From the NCBI RefSeq assembly GCF_050947875.1, contig NW_027460346.1:3600000-3663999 (forward strand): 64,000 bases of DNA, given 5' to 3'. Source of the stretch: Dermacentor variabilis (Eukaryota; Arthropoda; Arachnida; Ixodida; Ixodidae). Below the pieces are notes generated by a model that was not told the origin of the DNA, made no database searches, and worked only from the letters and a program-made list of their open reading frames with translations. Position numbers and translations under genes: made by a program. Numbering within the stretch: position 1 is the stretch's first letter; each line of letters opens with the position of its first letter. Below are positions 23,130 through 34,974 of the stretch, piece after piece.

Positions 23130-23938
23130 TAGAGGTGGGAGAGCATAAACTTTTTTTAATACAAATCGAATACGAATAGTAAGTATCGAATGCCGAATGA
23201 TTAAACGCAGATGGATATATTTGCAGTAACAATATTTATTTCAACACAGTTAGGTTCCATGCCTGTACTAAGCAATTAAAAAAAGGCAGATAAATATTAG
23301 GGACCAATGATCTTGGTGAAACACAAGATTGCTAATTGTTATTTTAAAAATCTACACGGCCCAGTAGCGTTTCAACAGCTTTAGAGCTTGGTTGCAGACA
23401 AGCTTTCCAATAATGAATGGCTGATGTAACACTAGCTTACCAATAAGGCTAAATAAATGGTTACCAAAAAATGACCAAAGGTTGTAGAAGAAAAAAAAGA
23501 GTACTGATGAAGTACTTGTGTGCCATAGACACATGTAAAAGTGTCTGTTGCAACGAAAACATCTCAGGTTGCAGTGTAAAAGTTAAAACTGCTGCATAAG
23601 TATGATGCCAAAACACTGAATGACAAGCTAGAAGCAAAAATTATAGGCGGTCTCGTAGGTTTCCGCCGTGAAACTGAAGACGGAGCTTGCTTTGCCAATT
23701 TTGTTTCTGCATTGCTCTGAAAATGTTCGTCTTTGTCTCACTTCTGATAATTTGCAGTACTTTATTTAAACAGCATCCAGACAACCGTAACCAGACTTTA
23801 ACATTTGGTTGTTGCGAACCATGTGGTTAGCGTTGAATATGCGAAAATACCAAATAGTTCTTTTTCAGATATGTATATGAATAGTTAGTGTGTACTATTT
23901 GATTTGTGTTCGAAACTTCGAATTTTCTTCCACTCCTA
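23130..23938. repeat. hAT-like MITE with TAG(A/G)GGTGG-type termini
   Basis: The left end TAGAGGTGGGAGAGCATAAA and the reverse complement of the right end TAGGAGTGGAAGAAAATTCG share about 11 of the first 14 positions. Next to both ends are TCGAATAC/TTCGAA motifs. The 8-bp flanks (acagaaac and acaaaagt) match at only 5 of 8, so the duplication is doubtful. No coding region. It starts 44 bp after the last SLC22-like exon. Confidence 0.45.
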
Positions 23939-24907
23939 ACAAAAGTAATAGCTTATCCAGGTTATTGAAACATGTATTTGTATTAGACTAATAAGACAAA
24001 AGTAACAGAATATGAATAATAGTTCTAGACCAATAGCCTCTATTAATAAAATGGGCAAATAAGTGCTGGCACTAATAGATGTATTAGGCCACTCTGTTCA
24101 ACATGCAGATGCACCGGACAACTATAGCATTATAGTTGAACCCACTTACAACGATACTGGTTTTAACAACATATCGGTTATAACAATGAGAAGCTGCTGC
24201 ACTGTCAACTTTTCTGTTTTGCATGGTGAAATAACCTACATACTACAATGCCCCGATGCCGCATTATCACTTATAAGGATGAATTCTGGCTGCTGGGTGT
24301 CCAAACCGAAAGGTAGTGAAATGCGAAATCCTTGAAAACAAAACGAGAAATTCGAGCCGCTGCGCTATGGCCCGCTGCTCCATCAGCCGTCGCGTGCTCA
24401 TTTTCCAGCCTTCTCCGCGCACCTCTCTCCCGTCGCCCTTCCACCCCTCCGAACACGAATGGGCTGCGCCCATAGCTCAACGCCGCGCCACCCTCTGAAA
24501 CACGAATGGACCCCGAAAACTGCGCTGCTGGCATGTTGCTCACTGGCTCCTCATCAGCGCAGTTCTGCAAACAGCGTAATTGCTCACATTCGTCTTTCTT
24601 GTTTGCATCGAAATCATTCCTGGCCACGTGGTTTCTCAGCCTCGTTTGACTCGCACCTGAAACGTAAAATGGCTAATCCGCCCGCTGATCATCGGCAATA
24701 CACGACGTTCCCGGTGAAAAGAAAGCGCACGACTATAGACCTTTGCACCGGAAGCCTCGAACCAGAGTCGGAAACGGATATCAGGCCCCCGGTAGCGAGA
24801 GTATAGCTAGCGTCTCATAGTTGCCCTCTCTCGCTGGACTGTCACGCGCGCAGTTCCCGCATTGACTGCACGACGTTTTCGCGATCTTAAGCTTATCCGC
24901 ACAGGCT

Positions 24908-25090
24908 ATGCGAACGTCCGGGCAACACTGCGCTGTGTACGGTTGTTCGAACAACCAGAAGAAGCGCAATGCAGCTAGAAAAGTGCCGTGCAGCACGCAC
25001 AATGTTCTGCAAGAGGACTGCGGCTGCAACGTGTACCTGTTGTATCGGTTTCCTGCCGACGCGGTACTGAAGCATCGCTGGATTAGCGCT
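24908..25090 (+). pseudogene. THAP domain, first exon
   Basis: An ATG-led frame reads RTSGQHCAVYGCSNNQKKRN and later LYRFPADAVLKHRWISA. The spacing C-x4-C followed by FP.D..L...W..A matches the first half of a THAP (C2CH) domain, which binds DNA. The second half (CxxH) is missing in this frame but appears at about 26038. A GTAAAT donor after the Ala codon at 25091 suits an intron between them. The open frame runs on to 25351 without further THAP features. Confidence 0.6.
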
Positions 25091-26037
25091 GTAAATCGTA
25101 ATGCAGGAGACACACGGTACGATTCGGCGTCCGATCCGACGTGCGGCGCCGCATGCTCCGGCATGCGGCATAGGACAATTCCGGGCGCACGGTGCGTGCA
25201 TCCGAAAGATCGAGCGGCGCGTAAGCTCCGCCCAGATACAGCCCCCCAGCTTCATTTCATACCACGTCGAGAAACGCAATATAAACAACTCTGCACAACA
25301 CTGCTTTGCTTTACGCGAACACTGCCAATAAAATTATGCCCCTGCGAGTGACGGAACACTTCACGACGGCGCGTTGTCCACTGACAGCTCCGTCAACAGC
25401 AAGTGATAGGGCCGGTAGGCCTAGCTAGGCGGACGCTGCGGCCGACGGCGCTTGCGATCCAACGCGAGCTCGTCAAAGAGCGCTTATTTTTGCCAAAACA
25501 ATTAACACTGTACACTTAGGTCACCCGTAATTAAATACAATTGGTTTACTCGACGCCGTTGTTGCGAAGGGCAAACGTGCAAGCGAAGCGAGCAGCCTCG
25601 CCCAGACGGTCGGTGTGTGCTGTCTGCCCGCGAAATGCCCTCGCGTCGCGGCTCCCGATCTCGCCAGTAGCTAGGTGCTAGTGTACTAGGCGCATAACAG
25701 GCACACGTTCGAGATAATTTTACTAAATTGGTAACTATTTCGTGTAGGAAACAAACTGCAGCAGGCAAGGAAAAAAAAACAAGACTGCGAGAAACTGGCC
25801 AGCCAGCGCCGCCTCCGTGGAGGGAACGTCAGAAAACGTCACATGCCAGCCATGCTGTCATTGGCTGCGGCCAAACGACGGCGCGGTTGTCGGACGCGTC
25901 GGACGATGAAAATCTGCCCCGTTTGTCGCGCGCCGGACTTCCGATCCGGCGCTTCGGCACGGCAAAACATCTCGATTCCGGCTGCCGTTCTAGCGCGTCG
26001 GCCGCCGGATCGGACCGTGTATCTCCCGCTTAATAAG

Positions 26038-26184
26038 GGATTCGTCCCTACGGAGTCGTCGCGCGTCTGCTCGATTCATTTTATCGACGGGAAGCGGACA
26101 TCAGAGAATCCAGAGCCGATGCTTCAGCTCGGTTACGCGAGGAAGGCAAGATGCGCTGTGTGTGTCTCCATCGTCAGCCCCTAA
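26038..26184 (+). pseudogene. THAP domain, second exon
   Basis: After an AG at 26036-26037 the frame reads GFVPTESSRVCSIHFIDGKR and TSENPEPMLQLGYARKAR. The VCS.HF motif supplies the Cys and His that complete the C2CH site begun at 24908. P..LQLGY is the usual end of a transposon THAP domain. The frame stops at 26184 and no catalytic domain follows. Confidence 0.6.
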
Positions 26185-27249
26185 TGTTTAGATGGGCTAT
26201 AGATAGGCAAATATCAGCCAACAAGGTCAAGTTTTGGCCTTGTTTGCTCAAGGCGGCAAGCCGACAGTGGCTGACGTCGACGCCATTCCGCAATCGCACG
26301 GACTGATTCGCAGCCACGGGCGCTCAAAACAGGAAAGTATTCACTTTAATGCGTAAAGCGACACCGCTTAACACTGGTGATACTTGCACTAAAGGTCCAA
26401 AACGACGCTGAGGAGACTTAAGACATAGGTGAAAGCAGCTGCAGCGCTGAGCTGACGCTTCCCGGCGCCATCCGACAGACGCGTGAAGTCGTACGGCCGC
26501 TGCCAGCGGGAAAGTTTCCGTCTCGATGTGTAGCCGAGGCCTCTCGACACTGGTGAGAATAGCACGAAAGTGGCAAGAGGACTCTGTGAAGGCCGAAGAT
26601 ACGGAGCAACGCAGATGTAGATAGCAACCAACGTTTTTAGATCTGTTTGTTCATAGGAACAGCAGCGCTGAGCCGGCTGAGGCTGAGCAACGACAGTCCA
26701 GTATGGCGTCGCCGCCAAGCAGACGCTAGGCGGCGCCAGTAGTCCAAATATGGTGGCGCCCATGGAAGCCTCAGTGCAAAGGTCTATAGATTCAGTAACT
26801 AAATGCTTCTAACCGATGAGGTGATCATCACAAACGTGCTTGCATCGGATAGCGACGGCGATGATGGCAGCGATGACGCAGTAGGGCAGGCTGCCTCAAC
26901 GTCCTCACAAGAGGCCCGGCAGATGATTCAGTCCCCCCTCCGGTGCTTCGTTTTCGCGAGGAACCTTCCGCTGCACTACGTGGAGCACCTGGATGCCTTG
27001 GAGAAGAGTGTCAGCAAGCTTCACGTAAAGCATGCAAGGCTGATGAACATTGGGTTTTCTCGTGCGAACCAGTGTGAAGTACGTGGCGAGACGCTTGTGG
27101 CGATCTCGCCTCAGCGTTTCTTCTCGATTTCTCAAGCTGACAGACTGCCGCGGCAACCTTCTTGCATTTTTCGAAAGCCCAAAATGCCTCGGCAGTGCTC
27201 GCATATCGCTTGACACCCGTGACCGCTCTTTACAGTTGTTATAGCAGTG

Positions 27250-28846
27250 CCATTCTTTAATGCCTACAGCCACGGATTCTTACATGCGACCGGAGCCCCT
27301 AGGGAGCAGTTAAATGAGTGAACACAATCAGCAGCCAGATGGAGGAAAGTGGTGGGGAGGGGCACTGGCCTCCCCGCCATTATAGTTTTCTCACATCAGC
27401 TCTGCCATCCCCCTATTTAGATTTTTTCATGCAGCCCAGTTAGGAAGTCAGACCTCCAGCAGAGCAGATAATACCCCTTCCCCCCCTCCCCCCCCCCCTG
27501 TCCAAGCCTTTTCCATGAAAGAACACACGGCCGGCTGACACTCGGCGCTTCCTCACATTCCTCCACCAACACTGAACAGCACACCTTTCTTTTCAATTCT
27601 GCACCCTCACCGCTAACAGACCCTCAGTCGTTTCCTCGCCCACCTGCCATACCCCCTCTCCCGTTTAAAAGAACCCTACTTATATGCACTGTGCCGAGGA
27701 AAGCACATGTCGCCTTAAAAAAGACAAGTCGACTTGTCAAAACGTTGGCTCCCGCTATTACCTAGTTCTCGTTTTGCTCATCGTCTTGAATTTCCATCTC
27801 CTGTCTTCTCCTTTGTCAAGAATGTAAGACAAGGTACTATGAGCAACGTTAGTGATAGAATGGTGTGGAAATATGACCTGCATATACCACATGTCATATA
27901 GCAAGACATGGTACTGGTTAGGCAAGGTACTGTGCATGTACCTAAATATATACGGAAATGTATGCTCACGGACAATGCAGCCGACATCGACACCGGATTT
28001 TCTATGACACGGGGCCATTTTAATAATCTTCTTTTTCTTTTCTGCCCCTCACTCCTAGTCTTGGTCGTCTTCCGCCTCCTCTTCATGGAGGCTCTGCTGT
28101 CTTGACTTGGGCACTTCACAAGTTAATCGCTTGGTCAATCACACTGGTCGATGTCACGGCTTGGGCCGTCGCGGGAATTTTGCATTTAGAATACTTAGCT
28201 TAGTGGTAGTCAAGATCGCAGGGCACTCCATCAAAGAAGAGCAGACAAACAACATGGCCGGCATTTCTGCATATGAACAACAGTGTGCATCCAAAGTGTC
28301 TTTACGAGAGTTGGGTATATCTTTCAGTGCTTCAGTCAGCTAACCAAAAATTTTTATGACATCTGGCAGATACATAACAATACATTTGGGTTCTGCAAGA
28401 GTGCCTCTGATTTCTTTGAACAATGCGCCCTGACTAAGATTTTTATGGTGCTCTTACGCAGGTCACGCCTTGGTGGAGATGCTATCTCTGGTGATGCGGT
28501 GCCTCCTCGTTAAACGACTAGCATCTGAAGACACCAGTAAAACAAAAGTGCGCAGCCAATGTCAAAAAAAGCTTTCACTACTCTGCCATTGCCGCCAATG
28601 GCTGACTGTCTGTTGAAGCAACCGCAGCTATTTGAACTGCCTCACTTCACATTATTCCAGTGATATAGACAAAGGAAACAAAGATAAATAAACAAGAAAG
28701 CCACATAATTACAATCCTTATAAGCTTGTTTATTTTTTTTCTCAACATCAGTGCATATTAAACAGATTGCACAACAGGACATAAAGCACAGCCATTGGAA
28801 GTGTCCATTAGACGTCTTGAATGTGTCCCGTGTGAGATATGTAAAT
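27250..28846. other. Stretch without genes; one dispersed repeat inside
   Basis: A C-rich run (about 27477-27500), a polypyrimidine-rich area and the repeat at 27718-27815 are visible. I see no coding exon. Confidence 0.4.
27718..27815 (+). repeat. Dispersed repeat with a perfect 16-bp palindrome
   Basis: GACAAGTCGACTTGTC is a perfect palindrome, followed by AAAACGTTGGCTCCCGC and the TCTCGTTTTGCTCATCGTC block. Same family as 5647-5740 and 22725-22795. Confidence 0.6.
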
Positions 28847-28847
28847 A

Positions 28848-28975
28848 CAAGGTGTGTTCAAAAAGAAACATAACTTTTGCTATAACACATTTACTGCTTA
28901 TGGTACAACATTTTAAGTGCTGTCCCCTTCAAAGTACCCTCTACTGGCAATGCTGTAACAAGCATCTGACGCCCC
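28848..28975 (-). mobile_element. mariner element, 3'-end fragment
   Basis: The plus strand reads TA then CAAGGTGTGTTCAAAAAG, a mariner-type terminus. On the minus strand a frame ending at 28913 reads SIASRGYFEGDST, matching the C-terminal (I)AS.G.YFEGD signature of mariner transposases. Everything upstream in the element is missing, so this is only the transposase tail and the 3' terminus. Confidence 0.65.
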
Positions 28976-29110
28976 CTCGGGCATAATCTTCGCTGGTCCG
29001 CCAGGCTCGGTAGGCAACATTGGTCACCGCACCGCAATAAACACCGACGAGCACAGCTGCTCGGCGGTCAGTCATCGTTCATCACCACCACGCTGCGGAG
29101 CGTCCGTATT

Positions 29111-29310
29111 GGCGGCGAGGAGTTACGGAGTCTCCATCTGCCGGAAGCGCCTTCCTTGCGTAGTGAGGGATCACGCGGTGCGCTCCTCATAGGTTTCGCT
29201 TACGGCGCTCAATAAAAACACCACGCGGCAGCCCTCCTGGACATTTATTTAGGTAATCTCAGAACGAGGGAAGTCTTTGACTGTCGATATAATAATCTTG
29301 GGCAAACTGA
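29111..29310 (+). repeat. Dispersed repeat, also at 33786-33990
   Basis: Shared blocks in the same order include TTACGGAGTC, GGAAGCGCC, CCTTGCGTAGT, GAGGGATCACGCGG, GCGCTCCTCAT, GTTTCGCTTACG, CGGCAGCCCT and AATAATCTTGGGCAAACT. The match ends abruptly after GGGCAAACT in both. No coding frame and no TIR are seen; the family is unknown to me. Confidence 0.65.
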
Positions 29311-30489
29311 AAGCACAGAATCGTTTACAGACGCTATCTCTTTACCGAATACGTACAGTGAACGCCACTGCGCGCGGTCGCCGCGACGGAGTCTTCCGAA
29401 CGGGCTTCTTGCGGGAAAGGTAGCCAAACGCTGAGAGTAAACTATGTGAAATATGTTCTTATAGTGGGCTGTCTGTATAACCAAATGGGGCATAACAAAA
29501 TGAAGCCTCAATCCAGCGATCGCACAGGTTCGCAGCGACTGACTGCGCGTCTGCATGCATGTCCGCGCGCAATGTTTTGCTTTCGCTGTGAGCGCGTTTT
29601 CCCACCATGCCGTGAGCTTTTTAGGCCGCAGCTTATGAGCATTTGACAGTACACTAGCAACCATTGTTGACGCTATCAGAACTGTTCAAAAATAATTCTG
29701 TTATAGAGACTTCGACGCCTAGCTACGGCGACTGTTATGTGCCGTCGCGACGATTCAATATTTTTTTGTCTTCTATATATTCTGGGACGTTTCAATATTA
29801 TTTCTCAAGTTGCGTCGCACTGTATGTTTATCGGTCTCTAGCTTTGGAGTCCCCGTTGCCGCTTTGGTGTTGTCGGGGCGCCGCCGATAATGCCAAATAA
29901 TGACACGTTGTTACAATTAGTAAAAAAACGCTATTGAATACATATAATTACGTCCAGCCGCCAACTTGTGACACTAAGTTCAGCACTACCGCGATTTGTG
30001 CAACAGCACTCGGAACTTTGCCTCGGAAGGTACTTCGGACAGACTTTCTCGCGCCTGCGGCGCTGGTGCTGAGTCAGTCATCGTCACCGGCGGCCTTTCA
30101 GCCACATGCGTTCAACCGCGGTCGCTAAGGCGCTCTGCCTTCTAGGTATTCAACATATGCGACCCGGGCTCTACTACAGTCGCTAGTGTTCCCACAGAAA
30201 CATCTGTACTGCCGTAAGAGGCGAGAAAGCTATGATCCGCCACGACTGACTTAGCACGAGCGCCGCAGGTGCGGTCAGTCTCCGACACTGCGGTCGCCAA
30301 ATCGGGCGTCAGCGCCCGCTGCTTCACCTATTTCACCGCGCTGGCGGCCAGCGTCCGAGCGTAAACAAACTCGACCTCACTACAGTACACTGTAACCCCA
30401 CTCCGCAATGCTGGCACGCCTAGGGACAAACGCCTACAACACGCGCTAAGAAACCACCTCCGTAGTGCCTAGGCAGAGTCATATATCTA

Positions 30490-30992
30490 AAGGGACACTA
30501 AAGAGAAAAATGGTTTCTTCTGGATCAGTAAATTGCCTCTCTACTACACCAAAAACACCACTCTTACCACCATAAGACGCTTGGTAAGCCAGAAAAAGAG
30601 CAAGAACGAAAGATGGCTGGCGACGCCCCTTGAAGTTCCCGCACCTGGTCGCTGTGACGTCATGGATCTAGATGGAATCTTCTAGGGCCTAAATTATATA
30701 GCCGTACAGATTGACTACATTGTGTTCTAAAGGAACCAAATATTCAACATGGCAAGTTTCGGGAACCTTTACTCAGCCGACGCGGCCCAAATGCGAAAAC
30801 ATGCTTTGGAATCCCTGACGTCTCACTGACGTACCGGCGTCGGGGTTCTGGCGCGAATTTCAAATATTGATACTTCAACCTTCATTTTCTTGTCTAATAA
30901 TGGAACTATTATTTTGAAATGACTGCCTGCAGTGTTCTCAACCAATGCTTTATTAGTATAAACTGCTTTGTTGTTTCGCTTTGGTGTCCCTT
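30490..30992. mobile_element. MITE with TA target site (AAGGGACAC family)
   Basis: The termini AAGGGACACTAAAGAGAAA and, inverted, AAGGGACACCAAAGCGAAA match at 17 of 19. TA flanks both ends (30488-30489 and 30993-30994), as for Tc1/mariner-type elements. It is 503 bp with no coding region. The element at 1851-2233 has the same ends. Confidence 0.7.
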
Positions 30993-31137
30993 TAAGGGGC
31001 AAAAGCCCCGAAACTTTCTCTCTCGCGCCCGCTCTTACTCGCGCCTGCGCACAAACGGCTGACGACCCCTCAAATGAACGTCTCGTCGCGAGGAGGAGGC
31101 GTCATTCAAAAGTGTGGCGCTGCTTTACGAAGTTTAA

Positions 31138-34100
31138 CCCTTTCAGGGTCGATGACGTAAATATACGGCGCCGCGAACAAGTCCAAAATGGTCGATGCCG
31201 TATATTTACGGCGCCATCTGTACGTTTAAAAAGCGCGCCAAAATCCTAACTTATTTTTGCTTCTTGGCATGTGCTGCCACTATGTGGGAATACATGGAAT
31301 TTTTTTCTCGCGCCTCCCTCTCTCGGTTTTCGTTGCATAGTTTAGGGTACAACTTTAGAAGAAAAGGGGCGGCCCCGCCCAGATGACCGAAGCGCGACAG
31401 CCGAATGCCTCCGCGACTAAAATAGTCCCGCTCAAAAAGTCGCGCTTCTAAAACGCGCAATTCTCGGTATAAATAAAAGCTTTTGTATTTTGATGATTGG
31501 TTTAATAGAGCTGTCATGTGCTACAGCACATGCGGGATCGCGATACAAAAATAGCCCCGTGCCTTCTACAGCGCTGCCCGTCGTCTGCTCTTTAGCTTCA
31601 TTGCAAGTGACAAAAGTCACTTGCGGAGCTGTTTGTGGGAAAACACATCGAGCGCTGACAGCACACCTTATGCGTGATTGTGTAACAGCACGCATTCTAC
31701 AGCTTGCGTGTGTAGTGAGTACTGGCGGACAGCAATCAATCGACGGTGCTACACAACGCTCGAACACCGCCGCTAGACGCTCGGCTGTCTCAGTGCTGGC
31801 AACGATTGTTCACGCTAAGTTGAGGGCAAGAAATCTTTGCGTTGGAAGCTTCTTTTGCAAACATTTTCTGTTGAGACCCTCGTAGGTTTGTTTCATGCGC
31901 GCATGCTTTCCTCATTTCTCCTGAGAATTGTTTTGCTCCATCACTTCACCCCGTCTGACGAAAAACGCAGCCACACAGCGCACGATCCGCCGCTAACAGT
32001 AGACACCAGACTTTGGCAAACTTTCCTCGTCGTAACTTCACTCGGGAGCGAAATAAAACATGGAACAAACACGCAGGGTGTGTGTTTGTCGCCGTGTGCC
32101 GCCGCGGGATCCTGTTTTCAGTCAAAGCGTAGCGCAGCGTCAGCGATGCTCGCTGCAATATTTCTTACCCGAATCACGGCTCAGAATAAACGCACGAGGC
32201 ACAAATGGTGCATCGTAAGCTCGCAGTAATATTTCCGGCATCATAGACCATCACAAACACGTCGGAAATTCACTCTGACGAGGGGCTGACGCACACCGCT
32301 GGCGCCACTTCGCCCAGTTCGAAGCGCGGGCGGCCATCATCTCCGTCGGCGAGGTGACCGGCTGTCCCGCTAATGACGTCAGTCGAGAGTGCGTGCCCAT
32401 TGGTGGATGCTTGTGTGCATCCGCCTCGGAGGAGTAAACGCCCCCTTTCTGTGTGTATGTGTTGTGAACTATTTTGCTTATATCGGTTTTAATTCAACAA
32501 AGAAACCCAGTATCTCTAGTATCTCTGTATTACCAGCATTAAATGATAAATCAGCTCACTGTCTGATCGCTTGGTGTAGGGAGTAAAACATAAGAGCGCA
32601 TGCTCGCGCACGGCCGAGCGGCAGGTGCTATCAAATATTTGTGATCACCGCCATCGTGCTCGCGCATTTCAAGTCTAGTAGCCTTGAAATCACTATATGT
32701 CTACGCTAGCCTTCCTGTATGAGGCCGATGGCGCTGCTCAACACAGCGATCACTGCGGTTGGTGAACCAGCACGATACATATGTAAGCTGTGTGCTTCGG
32801 CATTGCCTTTTTGGCCTGTATATATATACAGCCATAATATGAGAGGGATCGCATAAAAAGAATGCGATGGCTATTTTTGAGGAGAAAGTTTCCGTAATAC
32901 GTGTGAGTGCGTCGTAGAGAACGGAACGAACACAACCGAAAAAAGAAATTCGATTATCATCCTCTTTCTCGAAAAAGCAAGAGAAAACGGGCTAACGCCG
33001 AAATACGACCTCGTATAGTTACGCCGCACTACCTTCATAGATATATACCCGCTGATGCCGTATGCTTAGACCATGCGGTATATAGAACAAAGATATCTGT
33101 ATAATCCAGCACCTACCACTGCTTAGGACGCTCGCGCAGTTCGTAAACAGTCCCTTTGCTGGACAAGCTTAATTCAGACTGTAAGGTATGCTGCTATTAC
33201 TTGCCAAAGCTATTTTATTCAGGGGCGGAAACCTCATCCATCGAACCAAGTAGTCACGCAGTGTAACCTGCAGCGAACAGTTTGAACGCTTGTCAAAGTA
33301 TAACATCACAGCTCCTATCGTAGTAGAACGGTACCCACGCTGTTACGATCGTTGTGTATGTTTCATGGCTCCTAAACATCAGCTTAGAAATAGAGGATAA
33401 TACTGTAATAAGGTCACATTAATGAATGGAACATTCAGAAATACACAATTGATCTCCGAGGCTGATTGTAGGCTCAAATATGCGCGCACACATCGCGCTG
33501 CGTGTTTCGTCCACCTCAACGCCAGCAGAAACTGCGGCCATGATGCCTTAAACCACTTCAGCACGTCTCATAGAACTGTTTACCACGTAGAAGACGCACG
33601 TCATGTTAAATAGACCGCGCGAGCGCGAGAACAAACACCAGAAACTACCGCAGAACGTATACCTGCCATGCAAACCACCGCTTTCACCCAAGCCAGTATG
33701 GCGCTGCTCATAGGCGGCGCCACCGCGCTCATAACATGGCGGCGCGTACGAAAAAACGGTGTATAGTTTGCTCCGGCGCATCTGTTGGGGGCGAGGACTT
33801 ACGGAGTCGCCAACTGTCGGAAGCGCCTGCCTTGCGTAGTATGAGGGATCACGCGGCGCGCTCCTCATATATAGTTTCGCTTACGACGCCCAATAATTAA
33901 AAACACCATCCGGCAGCCCTTCTGGACATTTATGAAGTACTCTCAAAACGAGGGAAGTTTTTCACTGTCGATTTAATAATCTTGGGCAAACTCCGACGGT
34001 GGCACCAGCTTTTGCAGTGGTGGAGCTCGCCCCCACAACCGCTCGCGCATTGGCGCCCGCGCGGGCGGGCGGCGGTTTGGGTTTTGTTCCGCGGGCGGTT

Positions 34101-34708
34101 TCGGCTTCTTGCGCTCGCAAACCTCATGGCTATCTCGTTACTAATCGCTCAAAGGGCGGCCGTCTGTTTCTCGCTTGTTTAGTGCTCACGGGGGTGAGCA
34201 TAGGAAGGATGCCGCCGTGCATGCGTTTCCTTTTCCTTTCTTTATTTCTTGGAGACTTGCGAAAACTAATCGCTTCTGGCTGGCGATAAGATGAAGATTA
34301 GCGGAAGTTTTTCACACGTTTTGCTTTTTTGACGGGCACACAACAACTCACTTTTATTGAGTGCGCTCACCTACGCAGTTCGATTACGTTATGAACGTAA
34401 GGGCAGGAACATTTGACACTTGCGAAATATTCTTGTTTGCGCATTTTCTAAGCTTTGAACTATATGTATAACAATGCGTCATATTTTTAATTCTTATAAG
34501 TTTAGTTCCTTTTTTATTGTTATTCATGAGTAAACAATACATATATACCAACGCAAAATATTTTTTTTCTCCTTTACGGTCACCCAAGAAAAATTACGGT
34601 AAATTTTTTTTCGAAATAGGTCCCTCAGAAGAATTGGAATCTGCAATAAAAAAAAATCGACCCTGGGCAGGCAGTCGCATATGGCGAAAAAAATCGACCC
34701 TGGAAGGG
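31138..34708. mobile_element. piggyBac-like element, 3.57 kb, no transposase found
   Basis: The left end is CCCTTTCAGGGTCGAT and the right end, inverted, is CCCTTCCAGGGTCGAT (15 of 16 identical). TTAA lies directly outside both ends (31134-31137 and 34709-34712), the target site of piggyBac-type elements, and CCCT termini fit the same group. Near the left end CGTAAATATACG (31154) and CGTATATTTACG (31198) form an inverted pair. Near the right end TCGACCCTGG is repeated. None of the open frames inside resembles a DDE transposase. The repeat at 33786-33990 lies within it. Confidence 0.7.
33786..33990 (+). repeat. Second copy of the 29111-29310 repeat
   Basis: Same order of conserved blocks as at 29111-29310, in the same orientation, here inside the piggyBac-like element. 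Identity by eye is above 80 percent. Confidence 0.65.
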
Positions 34709-34974
34709 TTAAGGGGTTTTAGTTCTTCGGTAGCTGCTAGGGTGCCTTGATGTCCTTCTCGTCCGCCGCTACGTACAGAGTGAAGACAACCGCGGCGTCT
34801 ACTAGGGCGTTGGCCACGCGAATCGCGGACGCCGTAGTAGACTCCTTTGGCGGACGCCGTAGGGACGCGCTGCCGGCGCTCGTGCCTCTAAAGCAATCTG
34901 CGACGTGGCCAATGTGCGCGCCCACGCAAGCCTGATCTTGAAAGCGATCTGCGATGTTTGCAGAGTGCGCCTAA

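Larger units (their letters stand above)
24733..26789 (+). mobile_element. THAP-domain DNA transposon (P-element-like), decayed
   Basis: The outer 16 bp CTATAGACCTTTGCAC are identical, inverted, at both ends (24733-24748 and 26774-26789). They continue into GGAAGCCTC on the left and GAGGCTTCC on the right (read inward). Both sides contain TATA, so the exact boundary and duplication cannot be settled. The interior encodes a split THAP zinc-binding domain, the DNA-binding head of P-element-type transposases, but no RNase H-like catalytic region. It sits inside the pogo relic. Confidence 0.6.
24131..27213 (+). mobile_element. pogo-like element relic interrupted by a THAP element
   Basis: The left part has a TATAAC-type terminus (TTATAGTTGAACCCACTTAC near 24132, then ATATCGGTTATAACAATGAG). 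At 24670 it has a frame starting MANPPADHRQYTTFPVKRKR and TTIDL, like the N-terminus of pogo/Tigger transposases. After the insert 24733-26789 a frame reads LTDEVIITNVLASDSDGDDG, then a helical tail, like their C-terminus. The HTH and DDE regions are missing, so the copy was internally deleted. No matching right terminus was found, so the right end is approximate. Confidence 0.45.
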
